Shown here piece after piece: positions 17,352 through 24,768 of a stretch of 64,000 nucleotides of DNA (the first letter of the stretch is position 1; the number at the start of each line of letters is the position of its first letter). This DNA is from Streptacidiphilus jiangxiensis (GTDB lineage Bacteria > Actinomycetota > Actinomycetes > Streptomycetales > Streptomycetaceae). Both the position numbers and the translations under genes were made by a program. The stretch is taken from positions 124,001 to 188,000 of the forward strand of contig NZ_FOAZ01000001.1 in the NCBI RefSeq assembly GCF_900109465.1, written 5' to 3'. The notes beneath the pieces are model-generated. The model worked only from the letters and a program-made list of their open reading frames with translations, was not told where the DNA came from and searched no databases.

Positions 17352-18746
17352 ATGCCCAGCCACGCCCGCCACGGCTCCGGGGCCCGCCCCGAGCCAGCTC
17401 CGCACGCCGACGCGCACCACCACGACGCGCCCTACCAGGACGCCGGGTACGACGACGGCGCCGCGTACGGCGGCTACGGCGCTCACGACGGCTACGGCAC
17501 GCCGGTCCACGCGGACAGCGCCTACGACGCTCAGGGCTACGAGAGCCAGGGCTACGGCGGTCAGGCCTACCGAGGTCAGGGCTACGGCGGTCAGGCCCAG
17601 GGCGGTCAGGCCTACGACGGCCAGAGTCACGGTGGCCACGGCTACGGCGGCCAGGGCTACGAGCAGGCCGGCTACCAGCAGTCGGGTCACACCTCCGCCG
17701 GACACAGCTCCGCCGGTTACGCCTCCGCGTACGAGTACGACCCCGTGTACGCCGCGGATCCCGGGTACGACCCCGTGTACGCCTCCGGCGGCCCCGCCCA
17801 CGAGCAGGGCGGCCCGGAAGAGCACCCCCACCCCTCCGCCGCTGCGGCGAGCGCGCCGCGACGCGGCGGCAGCCGCGCCGCCTCGGCCGGCGGCCAGGGG
17901 CCGCGTCCCACCCGCGCCCAGGCGCGGGCCGCGGCGCGCGCCCGCACGCGGCGCAAGCGGCGCATGCGCAACGGGTTCCTGGGTGTCGGTTCGGTGGCGG
18001 CCGTCGCGGTGATAGCGGTCGCCGGCTTCGTGAACCCCCACCACGGCGCGGCCAGTACGACCGCCCAGTCGGACACCTCGGCCGTGCCGGTCGCGGGGCG
18101 CACCGGCGACGGCGACGCGTCCCGTTCGGTCGACCGCGCGACCCCGGCCGCAGCCGTCAGGCAGCTGCCGGGCCTCGGCAAGACCTTCCTGGCCAAGGTT
18201 CCGGCCGGCGCGCAGCAGGTGCTGCTCGTCACCGGCAAGGGCAAGAACCAGAACACCGGCACCGCCGTCCTCTACACCCGCACCGCCGGCGGCGGCTGGA
18301 TGCCCGGACCGACCTGGGCCGCCCGCAACGCCAAGGACGGCTGGACCACCGACCACCACGCGGGTGACCTGCACAGCCCGATCGGTGTCTACTCGCTGAC
18401 CGACGCCGGCGGTCTGGACCCGAACCCGGGCACCAAGCTCCCCTACCTCCGCTCCTCCGCGTTCCAGGCGCCGGGCACGGGCTTCGAGGGCGAGTCGCTG
18501 GCGGACGCGTTCGACTACGTCGTCGCCATCAACTACAACCACGTCCCCGGCACCTCGCCGCTGAGCCCGGAGCGCCCGATGGGCGCCTCGCGGGGCGGCG
18601 GCATCTGGGTCCACGTCGACCACGGCGGCCCGACGCACGGCTGCGTCGCGCTGGCCAAGAACGACATGCGGGCGTTGCTCCAGGCCCTGGATCCGTCGAA
18701 GCACCCGGTCATCGTGATGGGGGACGCGGCGTCGCTCGCACAGTGA
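17352..18746 (+). CDS. L,D-transpeptidase with a long low-complexity N-terminus
   Basis: From the ATG at 17352 (GAGGATCC upstream) the protein is 464 residues. Residues 1-200 form an unusual Tyr/Gly/Gln/His-rich repeat region (GYGGQAYRGQGYGGQ-like units and two VYAADPGYDPVYA-like units), then a basic patch (RARTRRKRRMR) and one membrane helix (about 207-227). The exported C-terminal half is a YkuD domain with the catalytic HVDHGGPTHGCVAL motif, Cys431 as nucleophile. It would make 3-3 cross-links in peptidoglycan or an equivalent reaction. The N-terminal repeats should remain in the cytoplasm. Monocistronic. Confidence 0.87.
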   Translation: MPSHARHGSGARPEPAPHADAHHHDAPYQDAGYDDGAAYGGYGAHDGYGTPVHADSAYDAQGYESQGYGGQAYRGQGYGGQAQGGQAYDGQSHGGHGYGGQGYEQAGYQQSGHTSAGHSSAGYASAYEYDPVYAADPGYDPVYASGGPAHEQGGPEEHPHPSAAAASAPRRGGSRAASAGGQGPRPTRAQARAAARARTRRKRRMRNGFLGVGSVAAVAVIAVAGFVNPHHGAASTTAQSDTSAVPVAGRTGDGDASRSVDRATPAAAVRQLPGLGKTFLAKVPAGAQQVLLVTGKGKNQNTGTAVLYTRTAGGGWMPGPTWAARNAKDGWTTDHHAGDLHSPIGVYSLTDAGGLDPNPGTKLPYLRSSAFQAPGTGFEGESLADAFDYVVAINYNHVPGTSPLSPERPMGASRGGGIWVHVDHGGPTHGCVALAKNDMRALLQALDPSKHPVIVMGDAASLAQ

Positions 18747-18855
18747 TGCGAGTGTCGCACGAAGTGAGGGTTTGTCCGGGATCTACAGCTCCTACCGATG
18801 GATCCTGTACCAAGTCCTCTCAAGCGACCCGTCGGTAATCGGCTTGAGTGGAAGC
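18747..18855 (+). promoter_or_regulatory. Upstream region of the FabH-like gene
   Basis: A short inverted repeat CTCAAGC (18820-18826) / GCTTGAG (18842-18848) lies just before the start codon. It could be an operator or mRNA structure near the ribosome binding site; the sequence alone cannot decide. Confidence 0.35.
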
Positions 18856-19803
18856 ATGACAGGTTCCCGCATCGTCGCGTTGGGTCACTACCAGCCGTCC
18901 AAGGTGCTCACCAACGCCGAACTGGCGCTGCAGGTCGACACCAGCGACGAGTGGATCACCTCCCGGGTCGGTATCCGCACCCGGCACATCGCAGGCCCGG
19001 ACGAGACGGTCGCCGACATGGCGTCCCGCGCCGCGGCGAAGGCCCTGGCGGCCAGCGGCTTCGACCCGCAGAGCGTGGACCTGGTCGTCGTCGCGACCTG
19101 CACCGCGATCGACCGCAGCCCCAACACGGCCGCGCAGGTCGCCGCCCGCCTCGGCATCCCCGCTCCCGCCGCGTTCGACGTGAACACCGTCTGCTCCGGC
19201 TTCTCCTACGCCCTGGCCACCGCGGACCACGCCCTGCGGGCGGGCGCCGCGCGCCGCGCGGTGGTGGTGGGCGCCGAGAAGATGTCGGACACCGTCGACT
19301 GGACCGACCGCACCACTTGCGTGATCTTCGCCGACGGCGCCGGCGCGGCGGTCCTGGAGGCCACCGACGACGGCTTCGAGGGCGTCGGGCCGGTCGTCTG
19401 GGGCTCCGACCCGGCCAAGGGCGACGCCGTCCGCATCGACGGCTGGGACCCGACGATCAGCCAGCAGGGCCAGACCGTCTTCCGCTGGGCCACCACCCAG
19501 CTCGCCCCGATCGCCCGCCTGGCCTGCGAGCGCGCGGGCGTGCGCCCGGAGGAACTGGCCGCGTTCATCCCGCACCAGGCCAACCTGCGCATCATCGACG
19601 CCATCGCCGCCAAGCTCGGCCTCTCCCCGGACGCCGTCGTCGCCCGCGACGTGGTCGAGTCGGGCAACACCTCGGCCGCCTCCGTCCCCCTGGCCCTGTC
19701 CAAGCTCGCCGAACGCGGCGAACTCCGCTCCGGTGCCCCCGCCCTCCTCTTCGGCTTCGGCGGCGGCCTCGCCTACGCCGGCCAGGTCATCCGCTGCCCG
19801 TAG
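18856..19803 (+). CDS. Beta-ketoacyl-ACP synthase III family protein
   Basis: 315 residues, starting at the ATG that follows GTGGAAG. The full KAS III triad is present: C113 in NTVCSGFSYAL, H240 in IPHQAN and N271 in SGNTSAASVP. It condenses an acyl-CoA starter with malonyl-ACP, in fatty-acid initiation or a specialised pathway. It is not next to fabD/acpP/fabF, so it is an accessory copy; some such copies act in specialised metabolism or as CoA-dependent acyltransferases. A strong hairpin follows directly, so it is monocistronic. Confidence 0.9.
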   Translation: MTGSRIVALGHYQPSKVLTNAELALQVDTSDEWITSRVGIRTRHIAGPDETVADMASRAAAKALAASGFDPQSVDLVVVATCTAIDRSPNTAAQVAARLGIPAPAAFDVNTVCSGFSYALATADHALRAGAARRAVVVGAEKMSDTVDWTDRTTCVIFADGAGAAVLEATDDGFEGVGPVVWGSDPAKGDAVRIDGWDPTISQQGQTVFRWATTQLAPIARLACERAGVRPEELAAFIPHQANLRIIDAIAAKLGLSPDAVVARDVVESGNTSAASVPLALSKLAERGELRSGAPALLFGFGGGLAYAGQVIRCP

Positions 19804-19819
19804 CGACGGACGCGGCGCC

Positions 19820-19851
19820 ATGCTCGCGGGGGACGCGTCCCCCGCGAGCAT
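19820..19851 (+). terminator. Strong hairpin terminator of the FabH-like gene
   Basis: A perfect 32-bp palindrome, 16-bp arms ATGCTCGCGGGGGACG / CGTCCCCCGCGAGCAT with no loop bases beyond the centre, 16 bp after the stop codon. No T tract. Confidence 0.75.
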
Positions 19852-20012
19852 CGTCCGTTCCGGCCTCGAATCGAGCCACCGCCGACTGCGTCATGTCGGC
19901 ACGCCGCCCGAGCTCCGTCTGGGACGAGCTCGGCCTGGGAGATGCCGGGCTCGGGCCGCCGCAGGCGAACGGACTCTCCGAGCTGCGGTTCCTCCTCGTC
20001 GAGCGTATGCGC
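19852..20012 (-). pseudogene. Remnant of a XRE/HigA-type helix-turn-helix gene
   Basis: On the minus strand one frame reads QLGESVRLRRPEPGISQAEL and a second frame continues with ELGRRADMTQSAVARFEAG, together a typical XRE helix-turn-helix. The join is disturbed by two copies of GAGCTC (19910-19915 and 19926-19931) separated by 16 bp; removing one unit of 16 bp restores a single frame. No start codon or C-terminal part can be traced; the downstream end runs into the hairpin at 19820. I read it as a decayed antitoxin-like regulator. Confidence 0.5.
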
Positions 20013-20047
20013 CTCGCGTCGACACCCTCCGAGCGCCCGCTGTCGGT

Positions 20048-20395
20048 TCACCCGTCCGTGGGGAGGTGGGTCCGCGCGTCGGCTGCGGACGACTGTGCCT
20101 CGTGCGCGTCCAGTGCCGCCCGTAGGAGGCGGGCGCGGTCGGGGTCGGTCGGCGGGACGCGGTGGGCGGCGGCGATCGCCTCGGTGAGGAGGGTGGCGCG
20201 GAGTGCGGGCGCGGGCCCGCCCTTGTCGCACCAGAGCAGCAGGGAACGGACGAGATGGGTCAGGTAGCGGGGGTCGACGCGGATCAGCAGGCGGTAGGCG
20301 TCCGTCCGTTCCTGGTGCGGGAGCCGGTCGACCCCCAGAAGCTTCACTCGGGCGCGGATGACCATGTCGGGATGGATGTTCTCGGCAGAAGTCAT
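20048..20395 (-). CDS. Small conserved-looking hypothetical protein
   Basis: 115 residues beginning MTSAENIHPDMVIRARVKLL, with a charged, helical and well-ordered composition (RTDAYRLLIRVDPRYLTHLVRSLLLWCDKGG) that does not look like an antisense shadow. No domain is recognised and no transmembrane segment is present. The ATG has no obvious ribosome binding site, so the mRNA may be leaderless. Flanked by the XRE remnant and a thiolase operon; function unknown. Confidence 0.6.
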   Translation of the reverse strand: MTSAENIHPDMVIRARVKLLGVDRLPHQERTDAYRLLIRVDPRYLTHLVRSLLLWCDKGGPAPALRATLLTEAIAAAHRVPPTDPDRARLLRAALDAHEAQSSAADARTHLPTDG

Positions 20396-20506
20396 GACGG
20401 AGATGTTCGGCCCTGACGGCAGGTCGGAACAATGGTCCGCCGGTGTGCGATCGGTCCTACCCGAACCCCCGCTGACCTGCCATGATGGTGACGCTCACAC
20501 ATCCGG

Positions 20507-20524
20507 CGGGCCCGCGCGGGCCCG
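20507..20524 (-). terminator. Hairpin after the thiolase gene
   Basis: 18-bp perfect palindrome CGGGCCCGCGCGGGCCCG, two bases beyond the stop codon of the minus-strand thiolase. Confidence 0.55.
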
Positions 20525-20526
20525 CG

Positions 20527-21774
20527 TCAGCGCCCCAGGACGAGCGTTCCCGAGGAGCAGAACCAGCCGCCCGTGCCGCTCACCAGCGCCAGCTCGGGGG
20601 AGCCCGGCACCTGACGCTGTGGCGCCGACGTCGCGTACTCGCGCCGGAGTTGGCGCACCGCCTCGACGACGAGGAAGAGGCCGCGCATGCCCGGGTGGCA
20701 GGCGGAGAGGCCGCCGCCGTCGGTGTTGGTGGGCAGCTCGCCGTCCCGCAGCAGGCGGCCCGCCTTGGCCTCGACGAACGTGCCGCCCTCGCCCTTCGCG
20801 CAGAAGCCGAGGTCCTCCAGCATCACCAACGGCATGTAGGTGAAGGCGTCGTAGAGCTCGCACAGGTCGATGTCGGCGGGGGAGACCCCCGCGCGCTCGA
20901 AGGCGAGGCGGCCGGAGACCGCGGCCGGGGAGACCGTGAAGTCCTCCCAGTCCGACATCGTGCTGTGGCTGAGCGCCTCGCCCGTGCCGAGGACCCAGAC
21001 CGGATCGTGCCGGCTGTCCGCCACGTACTCCTCCGCGGCCAGCAGCACCGCGCAGCCGCCGTCGGAACGGATGCAGCAGTGCAGCTTGGTGAACGGGTCG
21101 GCCACCATCGGCCCGTCCAGGACCTCGTCGACGCTGATCGGTGTCCGGTACATCGCGTCCGGGTTGGTTGCGGCGTTGGCCCGAGCCTGCACCGCGACGC
21201 CCGCCAACTGCTCGGCCGTCGTGCCGTACTCGTGCATGTGCCGACGGGCGGCCATCGCGTACTTGGCGATCAGCGTGTGCCCGTACGGCGCCTCGAACTG
21301 CAGCGGCCCGCGGGCGCCGAGCGACAGCGCGGCGGTGCGGCGGCGTGCCTTCAGGTCCGCGCGGGCGGTCGAGCCGTAGACGAGCAGGACCGCGTTGGCG
21401 TGCCCCGCCGCGATCGCGTCGGCGGCGTGCGCGGCCATGACTTCCCAGGTCGAGCCGCCGACGGAGGTGGAGTCGGTCCAGGTCGGCCGCAGCCCCAGGT
21501 ACTCGGAGACCTCCACCGGCGCCAGGATGCCCAGGCCCGCCGAGGCCACGCCGTCGATCACGTCCTTGGACAGGCCCGAGTCCGCGAGCGCGCGCCGCGC
21601 GGCCTGGGCGTGCAGCTGGAACGCCGTCGCCTCGTCGACCCGTCCGCAGTCGCTGAGCGCGACCCCGACCACGGCCACCCGACGGCGTCGGCGCGGCGCG
21701 TCGTCGGCCGGGACGGGGTGGTGCAGCGGGCCGGGGGCGACGGTGGCGGAGGGCGAAGGACCAGCAGCAGTCAT
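20527..21774 (-). CDS. Thiolase-family protein, SCP2/lipid-transfer (Ltp) type
   Basis: 415 residues with the thiolase double fold. At the usual nucleophile position the sequence is SVGGSTWEVMAAH, without cysteine. The C-terminal active-site loop is retained as TNTDGGGLSACHPG (His and Cys), followed by GTGGWFCSSGT. Loss of the first cysteine is typical of Ltp-type proteins in steroid and lipid side-chain catabolism, some of which act as retro-aldolases with DUF35 partners. The ATG lies two bases from the operator at 21776-21796, leaving no room for a ribosome binding site, so the transcript may be leaderless. Confidence 0.85.
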   Translation of the reverse strand: MTAAGPSPSATVAPGPLHHPVPADDAPRRRRRVAVVGVALSDCGRVDEATAFQLHAQAARRALADSGLSKDVIDGVASAGLGILAPVEVSEYLGLRPTWTDSTSVGGSTWEVMAAHAADAIAAGHANAVLLVYGSTARADLKARRRTAALSLGARGPLQFEAPYGHTLIAKYAMAARRHMHEYGTTAEQLAGVAVQARANAATNPDAMYRTPISVDEVLDGPMVADPFTKLHCCIRSDGGCAVLLAAEEYVADSRHDPVWVLGTGEALSHSTMSDWEDFTVSPAAVSGRLAFERAGVSPADIDLCELYDAFTYMPLVMLEDLGFCAKGEGGTFVEAKAGRLLRDGELPTNTDGGGLSACHPGMRGLFLVVEAVRQLRREYATSAPQRQVPGSPELALVSGTGGWFCSSGTLVLGR

Positions 21775-21775
21775 A

Positions 21776-21796
21776 AATCTGACGGTACATCAGATC
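21776..21796. promoter_or_regulatory. Palindromic operator, copy at the thiolase start
   Basis: AATCTGACGGTACATCAGATC. Read toward the thiolase the centre is TACCGT, a TANNNT-type -10 hexamer located 8-13 bp before the ATG, so the operator probably overlaps the core promoter. Confidence 0.8.
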
Positions 21797-21836
21797 TGCT
21801 CTCGCGCGCCCCTGTCCGGCGCAGACGGTGGAACCT

Positions 21837-21857
21837 AGTATGACGAACCGTCAGATC
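21837..21857. promoter_or_regulatory. Palindromic operator, copy at the acyl-CoA dehydrogenase gene
   Basis: AGTATGACGAACCGTCAGATC; the right half is perfect and the left half keeps TGACG. It is 50 bp upstream of the dehydrogenase ATG, with its centre 61 bp from that of the neighbouring copy. Confidence 0.72.
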
Positions 21858-21907
21858 TACTGTCTGCGCCTCAACGCGGACGAAGCGGCTGGAACCCAGG
21901 AGGCGGC

Positions 21908-23197
21908 ATGGATCCCGCGCTCACCCAGGAACAGGACGAGATCGCCCGCGCCCTGCGCGACGCGCTCTCCAAGCAGGCCGGGATGGAGGAGGTTCGCGCG
22001 GCCGCCGCCACGCCCGTCGGATACGACGCCGAGCTGTGGCGCAGACTGGCCGAGCAGCTGGGCCTGGCCGGCCTCGCCCTGCCCGAGCGGCACGGCGGCA
22101 CCGGGCTCGGCCCCGTCGAGCTGGCCCTCGCCTGCGAGGAGGCCGGACGCGTGCTGCTGCCCTCGCCGCTGCTCGCCAGCTCCGTCCTCGCCGCCACCGC
22201 GATCGCCGGCTGCGCCGACGCGGCCCAGCGCGACGACCTGCTCCCCGCACTCGCCTCCGGCGCCCGGACCGCCGCTCTCGCCCTCCCCGGCACGCCCGCG
22301 CTCGCCCTCGGGCTCGTTCCGGACGCCAATCCCCAGCCCTTCCTCGGCGACGTCCCGTCCGGTGGCGGCCGCGCCGGGGGCATCCAGGCCAAGCCCGCCG
22401 ACGACGGCTACTGGACCCTCTACGGCGAGGCCGTCCACGTCCTCGACGGCGCCCGCGCCGACCTGCTCGTCCTCGCCGCCCACGCGGGCGGCTTCCCGCG
22501 CGGGCGCACCGTTCTCTTCGTCATGGACGCGGCCGGTGCGGGAGGCGGTGCCGCAGCCACCGGCTCGGGCGCCTCCGGTGCCGGGGGCGGCGCGCCCGGC
22601 CTGCGCCGTGAGCGCAGCGCCGGCATCGACTCGACCCGCAGCGTCGCCCGGGTCGAGCTGCGCGACGTCCTCGCCCGTCCGCTCGGCGACCCGGCCCGTG
22701 ACGCCGGCCCCGTGCTCGCCTCGGTGGGCCGTCTCGCGGCCGTCGCCGTCGCGGCCGAGGCCGTCGGGGCAGCGGCCCAGGCACTCGCCAGGACCGTGGA
22801 GTACGTGCAGGCCAGGCAGCAGTTCGGTCGCGCGGTCGGCTCCTTCCAGGCGGTCAAGCACCGTCTCGCCGACGTCTACGTGGCCGTGGAGACCGCCCGC
22901 TCGGCGATGCTCTACGCCGCCTGGTCCGCCGTGACCGCGCCCGAGGACCCGGTACCCGCGCTGTTGGCCCTCGCCCACGCCCTCACCGCCCAGCGCACCG
23001 CCGCCGCGGAGGCGATCCAGCTCCACGGCGGCATCGCGATCACCTGGGAGCACGACGCCCACCTGTACTTCAAGCGCGCGGCCGCGGACGAGCTGCTCTT
23101 CGGCCCGCCGCATCTGCTGCGCGCCCGCGCGGCCGAACTGTCCGGCGTGCTCGCCGCGACGGGTACCACCCGCACGGGAGGGGCGACGACCCGATGA
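21908..23197 (+). CDS. Acyl-CoA dehydrogenase family protein
   Basis: 429 residues. The N-terminal helical domain (1-120) and C-terminal helical domain (QQFGRAVGSFQAVKHRLAD near 300-318 and IQLHGGIAITWEHD near 369-382) are clear. The central domain is interrupted by a Gly/Ala-rich insertion (about residues 211-232, AAGAGGGAAATGSGASGAGG), not expected in an active FAD cleft and probably a surface loop. The C-terminal features match the beta-type partner of heteromeric dehydrogenases. It overlaps the next gene by ATGA and is divergent from the thiolase under two shared operators. Confidence 0.88.
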   Translation: MDPALTQEQDEIARALRDALSKQAGMEEVRAAAATPVGYDAELWRRLAEQLGLAGLALPERHGGTGLGPVELALACEEAGRVLLPSPLLASSVLAATAIAGCADAAQRDDLLPALASGARTAALALPGTPALALGLVPDANPQPFLGDVPSGGGRAGGIQAKPADDGYWTLYGEAVHVLDGARADLLVLAAHAGGFPRGRTVLFVMDAAGAGGGAAATGSGASGAGGGAPGLRRERSAGIDSTRSVARVELRDVLARPLGDPARDAGPVLASVGRLAAVAVAAEAVGAAAQALARTVEYVQARQQFGRAVGSFQAVKHRLADVYVAVETARSAMLYAAWSAVTAPEDPVPALLALAHALTAQRTAAAEAIQLHGGIAITWEHDAHLYFKRAAADELLFGPPHLLRARAAELSGVLAATGTTRTGGATTR

Positions 23198-23661
23198 AAC
23201 TGCTGGAGACCGCGATGCAGAAGGTGTCCGCGACGCCGACCTTCGCCCGGATCGCCCCCTCCGTCGTCCCGCGCCTGGACAAGGCGGTGCACAGGCTGAG
23301 CGGCGGCAAGTTCATGTTGAGTCAGTGGATGCTGCCGTCGCTCTTCCTGACGACGACCGGCCGCAGGAGCGGGGAGCCGCGCACCACCCCGCTGGCCTGC
23401 CTGCCGCAGGGGGACGGGTTCCTCGTCGTCGGCAGCAACTTCGGCCGGACCTCCCACCCCTCCTGGACGGGCAACCTGCTCGCCGACTCCGACGCCGTCG
23501 TCGAGCACCGTGGCCGCACGGTGCCCGTCCGGGCCCGGATGCTCGCCGACGACGAGCGCGCGGACGCCTGGGCGGCGCTGTTGCGGATGTGGCCCCCGTA
23601 CGCGCAGTACCAGGCCCGGGTGGAACGCGAGATCCGCGTCTTCCGCCTGGAGCCGCGCTAG
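23194..23661 (+). CDS. Nitroreductase/deazaflavin-dependent (DDN-like) family protein
   Basis: 155 residues, ATG overlapping the preceding stop (ATGA). The split-barrel core shows LFLTTTGRRSGEPRTTPLA (about 50-68), LVVGSNFGRTSHPSW (about 77-91) and a C-terminal RVEREIRVFRLEPR, the pattern of the mycobacterial Ddn/Rv3547 family. Members bind F420 or other cofactors, and in catabolic operons may reduce enone or quinone intermediates. It is co-transcribed with the dehydrogenase, so it belongs to the palindrome-controlled set. Confidence 0.87.
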   Translation: MKLLETAMQKVSATPTFARIAPSVVPRLDKAVHRLSGGKFMLSQWMLPSLFLTTTGRRSGEPRTTPLACLPQGDGFLVVGSNFGRTSHPSWTGNLLADSDAVVEHRGRTVPVRARMLADDERADAWAALLRMWPPYAQYQARVEREIRVFRLEPR

Positions 23662-23668
23662 CGGCGAT

Positions 23669-23776
23669 CCAGGGGCGCGCGGAACTGCGCGACAAGCCAT
23701 CCGCGGCCCTGAGATCCCGAGTGGACAGGGCTGTCCGCCTGGCGTGGGTTTCTCGCGCAGTTCCGCGCGGCCCTGG
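23669..23776. repeat. Dispersed intergenic repeat, copy D
   Basis: 24-bp inverted arms (23669-23692 and 23753-23776) with one mismatch, built on GGGGCGCGCGGAACTGCGCGA and its reverse complement, around a 60-bp spacer that includes CAAGCCAT as in copy A. Confidence 0.75.
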
Positions 23777-23800
23777 GGGTGCAACCCAAGGCAAAGGAAA

Positions 23801-23838
23801 AGGGGCGGCGTCGTCAGGTCATCGACGACGCCGCCCTT
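23801..23838. terminator. Hairpin between the DDN-like and TetR genes
   Basis: 13-bp perfect stem GGGCGGCGTCGTC / GACGACGCCGCCC with an 8-nt loop, flanked by A-rich sequence on the left and TT on the right; the A/T flanks allow function in either direction. Confidence 0.7.
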
Positions 23839-23972
23839 GGCGGCACGGGCCGTGGGCGCGCAGGACCTACCTCCCCCGAGGCACAGCCCCGGCGCTCACG
23901 CCGGCGGACAGGCGACCGGGCCCCACGGCTCCGTAATGATCTTGTTGTGATCCCGTTGGTGGCCGGGACGGC

Positions 23973-24620
23973 CTACTTCGGGGGCTTCTTGCCCGTCATA
24001 CCGAGGTAGACCAGCAGAGCCAGGTTGGGGGTGAGCTCCTTGGCCTTGACGCCCCAGGAGTCGAATCCCTTCTGGTGCTCCGCGACGGCGGCCAGCATCG
24101 CGACCAGCGACCCGGCGACAGCCGGCGCGCTGACCGACTTGTCCGCCTTGCCGGACGCCTGCATGGCCTTGAGCGAGTCCGTGAGGGAGTTGGTCACGGC
24201 GTTGAGGATCTTCATGCGGATCTTGAAGAACCGCTTGTCCCCTTCGGCCGCACCCAGCGTCACCACACGAAGGATGGCCTCGTTGTCGCGCCAGAAGGAG
24301 AGGAAGCCGTCGACCAGCTCCTCCGCCGTCTGGTAGCCGGCCTTGCCGACCCACGACTTGTCGGCGACGAGGTCCTTGAGACCGGCGCCGTCCTTGGCCA
24401 TTTCATCCGCGATCTCGAGGACAGCGCCCTCGACGTCGGGGAAGTACTGATAGAAGGTTGCGGGGGAGGTACCCGCCATCCGGGCGACGTCGATGACCTT
24501 GACGTCCCGGTAGGGCGAGGTCGCGAGCATTTCGCGGAGGCAGTCCAGCAGCTTCTGCCGCGTGGCCTGTCCACGACGCCCGGCGACACGCCCGTCGACG
24601 GTGCGAACTTGTCCTGTCAT
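23973..24620 (-). CDS. TetR-family transcriptional regulator
   Basis: 215 residues. The N-terminal helix-turn-helix spans about 18-66 (VIDVARMAGTSPATFYQYFPDVEGAV) and the C-terminal ligand-binding domain follows. The recognition helix TSPATFYQYF resembles that of regulators of lipid and steroid catabolism in actinobacteria. It is the only TetR gene in the window and sits within the 4-34 kb stretch containing seven copies of a TetR-like 21-bp palindrome, so it is the best local candidate for their repressor. Its own promoter has only a degenerate half-site arrangement (CGTCAGGCTGACG at 24678-24690). Confidence 0.92.
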   Translation of the reverse strand: MTGQVRTVDGRVAGRRGQATRQKLLDCLREMLATSPYRDVKVIDVARMAGTSPATFYQYFPDVEGAVLEIADEMAKDGAGLKDLVADKSWVGKAGYQTAEELVDGFLSFWRDNEAILRVVTLGAAEGDKRFFKIRMKILNAVTNSLTDSLKAMQASGKADKSVSAPAVAGSLVAMLAAVAEHQKGFDSWGVKAKELTPNLALLVYLGMTGKKPPK

Positions 24621-24768
24621 GCCGTCAGTTTACCGTGGCAAGATCCGGGCGCTATTCGGCGGGAAATCTGAATGCTCCGTCAGGCTGACGAGGGCTCTGC
24701 TGGGGCCCAGGAAAGGCGCCAGCAGGCCCCTGATCAGCTACTCCGTCCCGGGGGTCGATCCGCGCCCG

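Larger units (their letters stand above)
23662..23972. other. Gap between convergent genes, repeat plus terminator
   Basis: This 311-bp interval holds repeat copy D and the hairpin at 23801-23838. The remainder up to the TetR stop has no gene I can support. Confidence 0.6.

Noticed and set aside
18856-24620. Specialised-metabolite gene cluster around the FabH-like gene
   Set aside because: No PKS, NRPS, ACP or tailoring set; the surrounding thiolase and dehydrogenases fit catabolism.
24665-24684. Eighth copy of the 21-bp palindrome at the TetR promoter
   Set aside because: The spacer is one base too long and half the inner bases do not match; kept only as a remark in the TetR finding.
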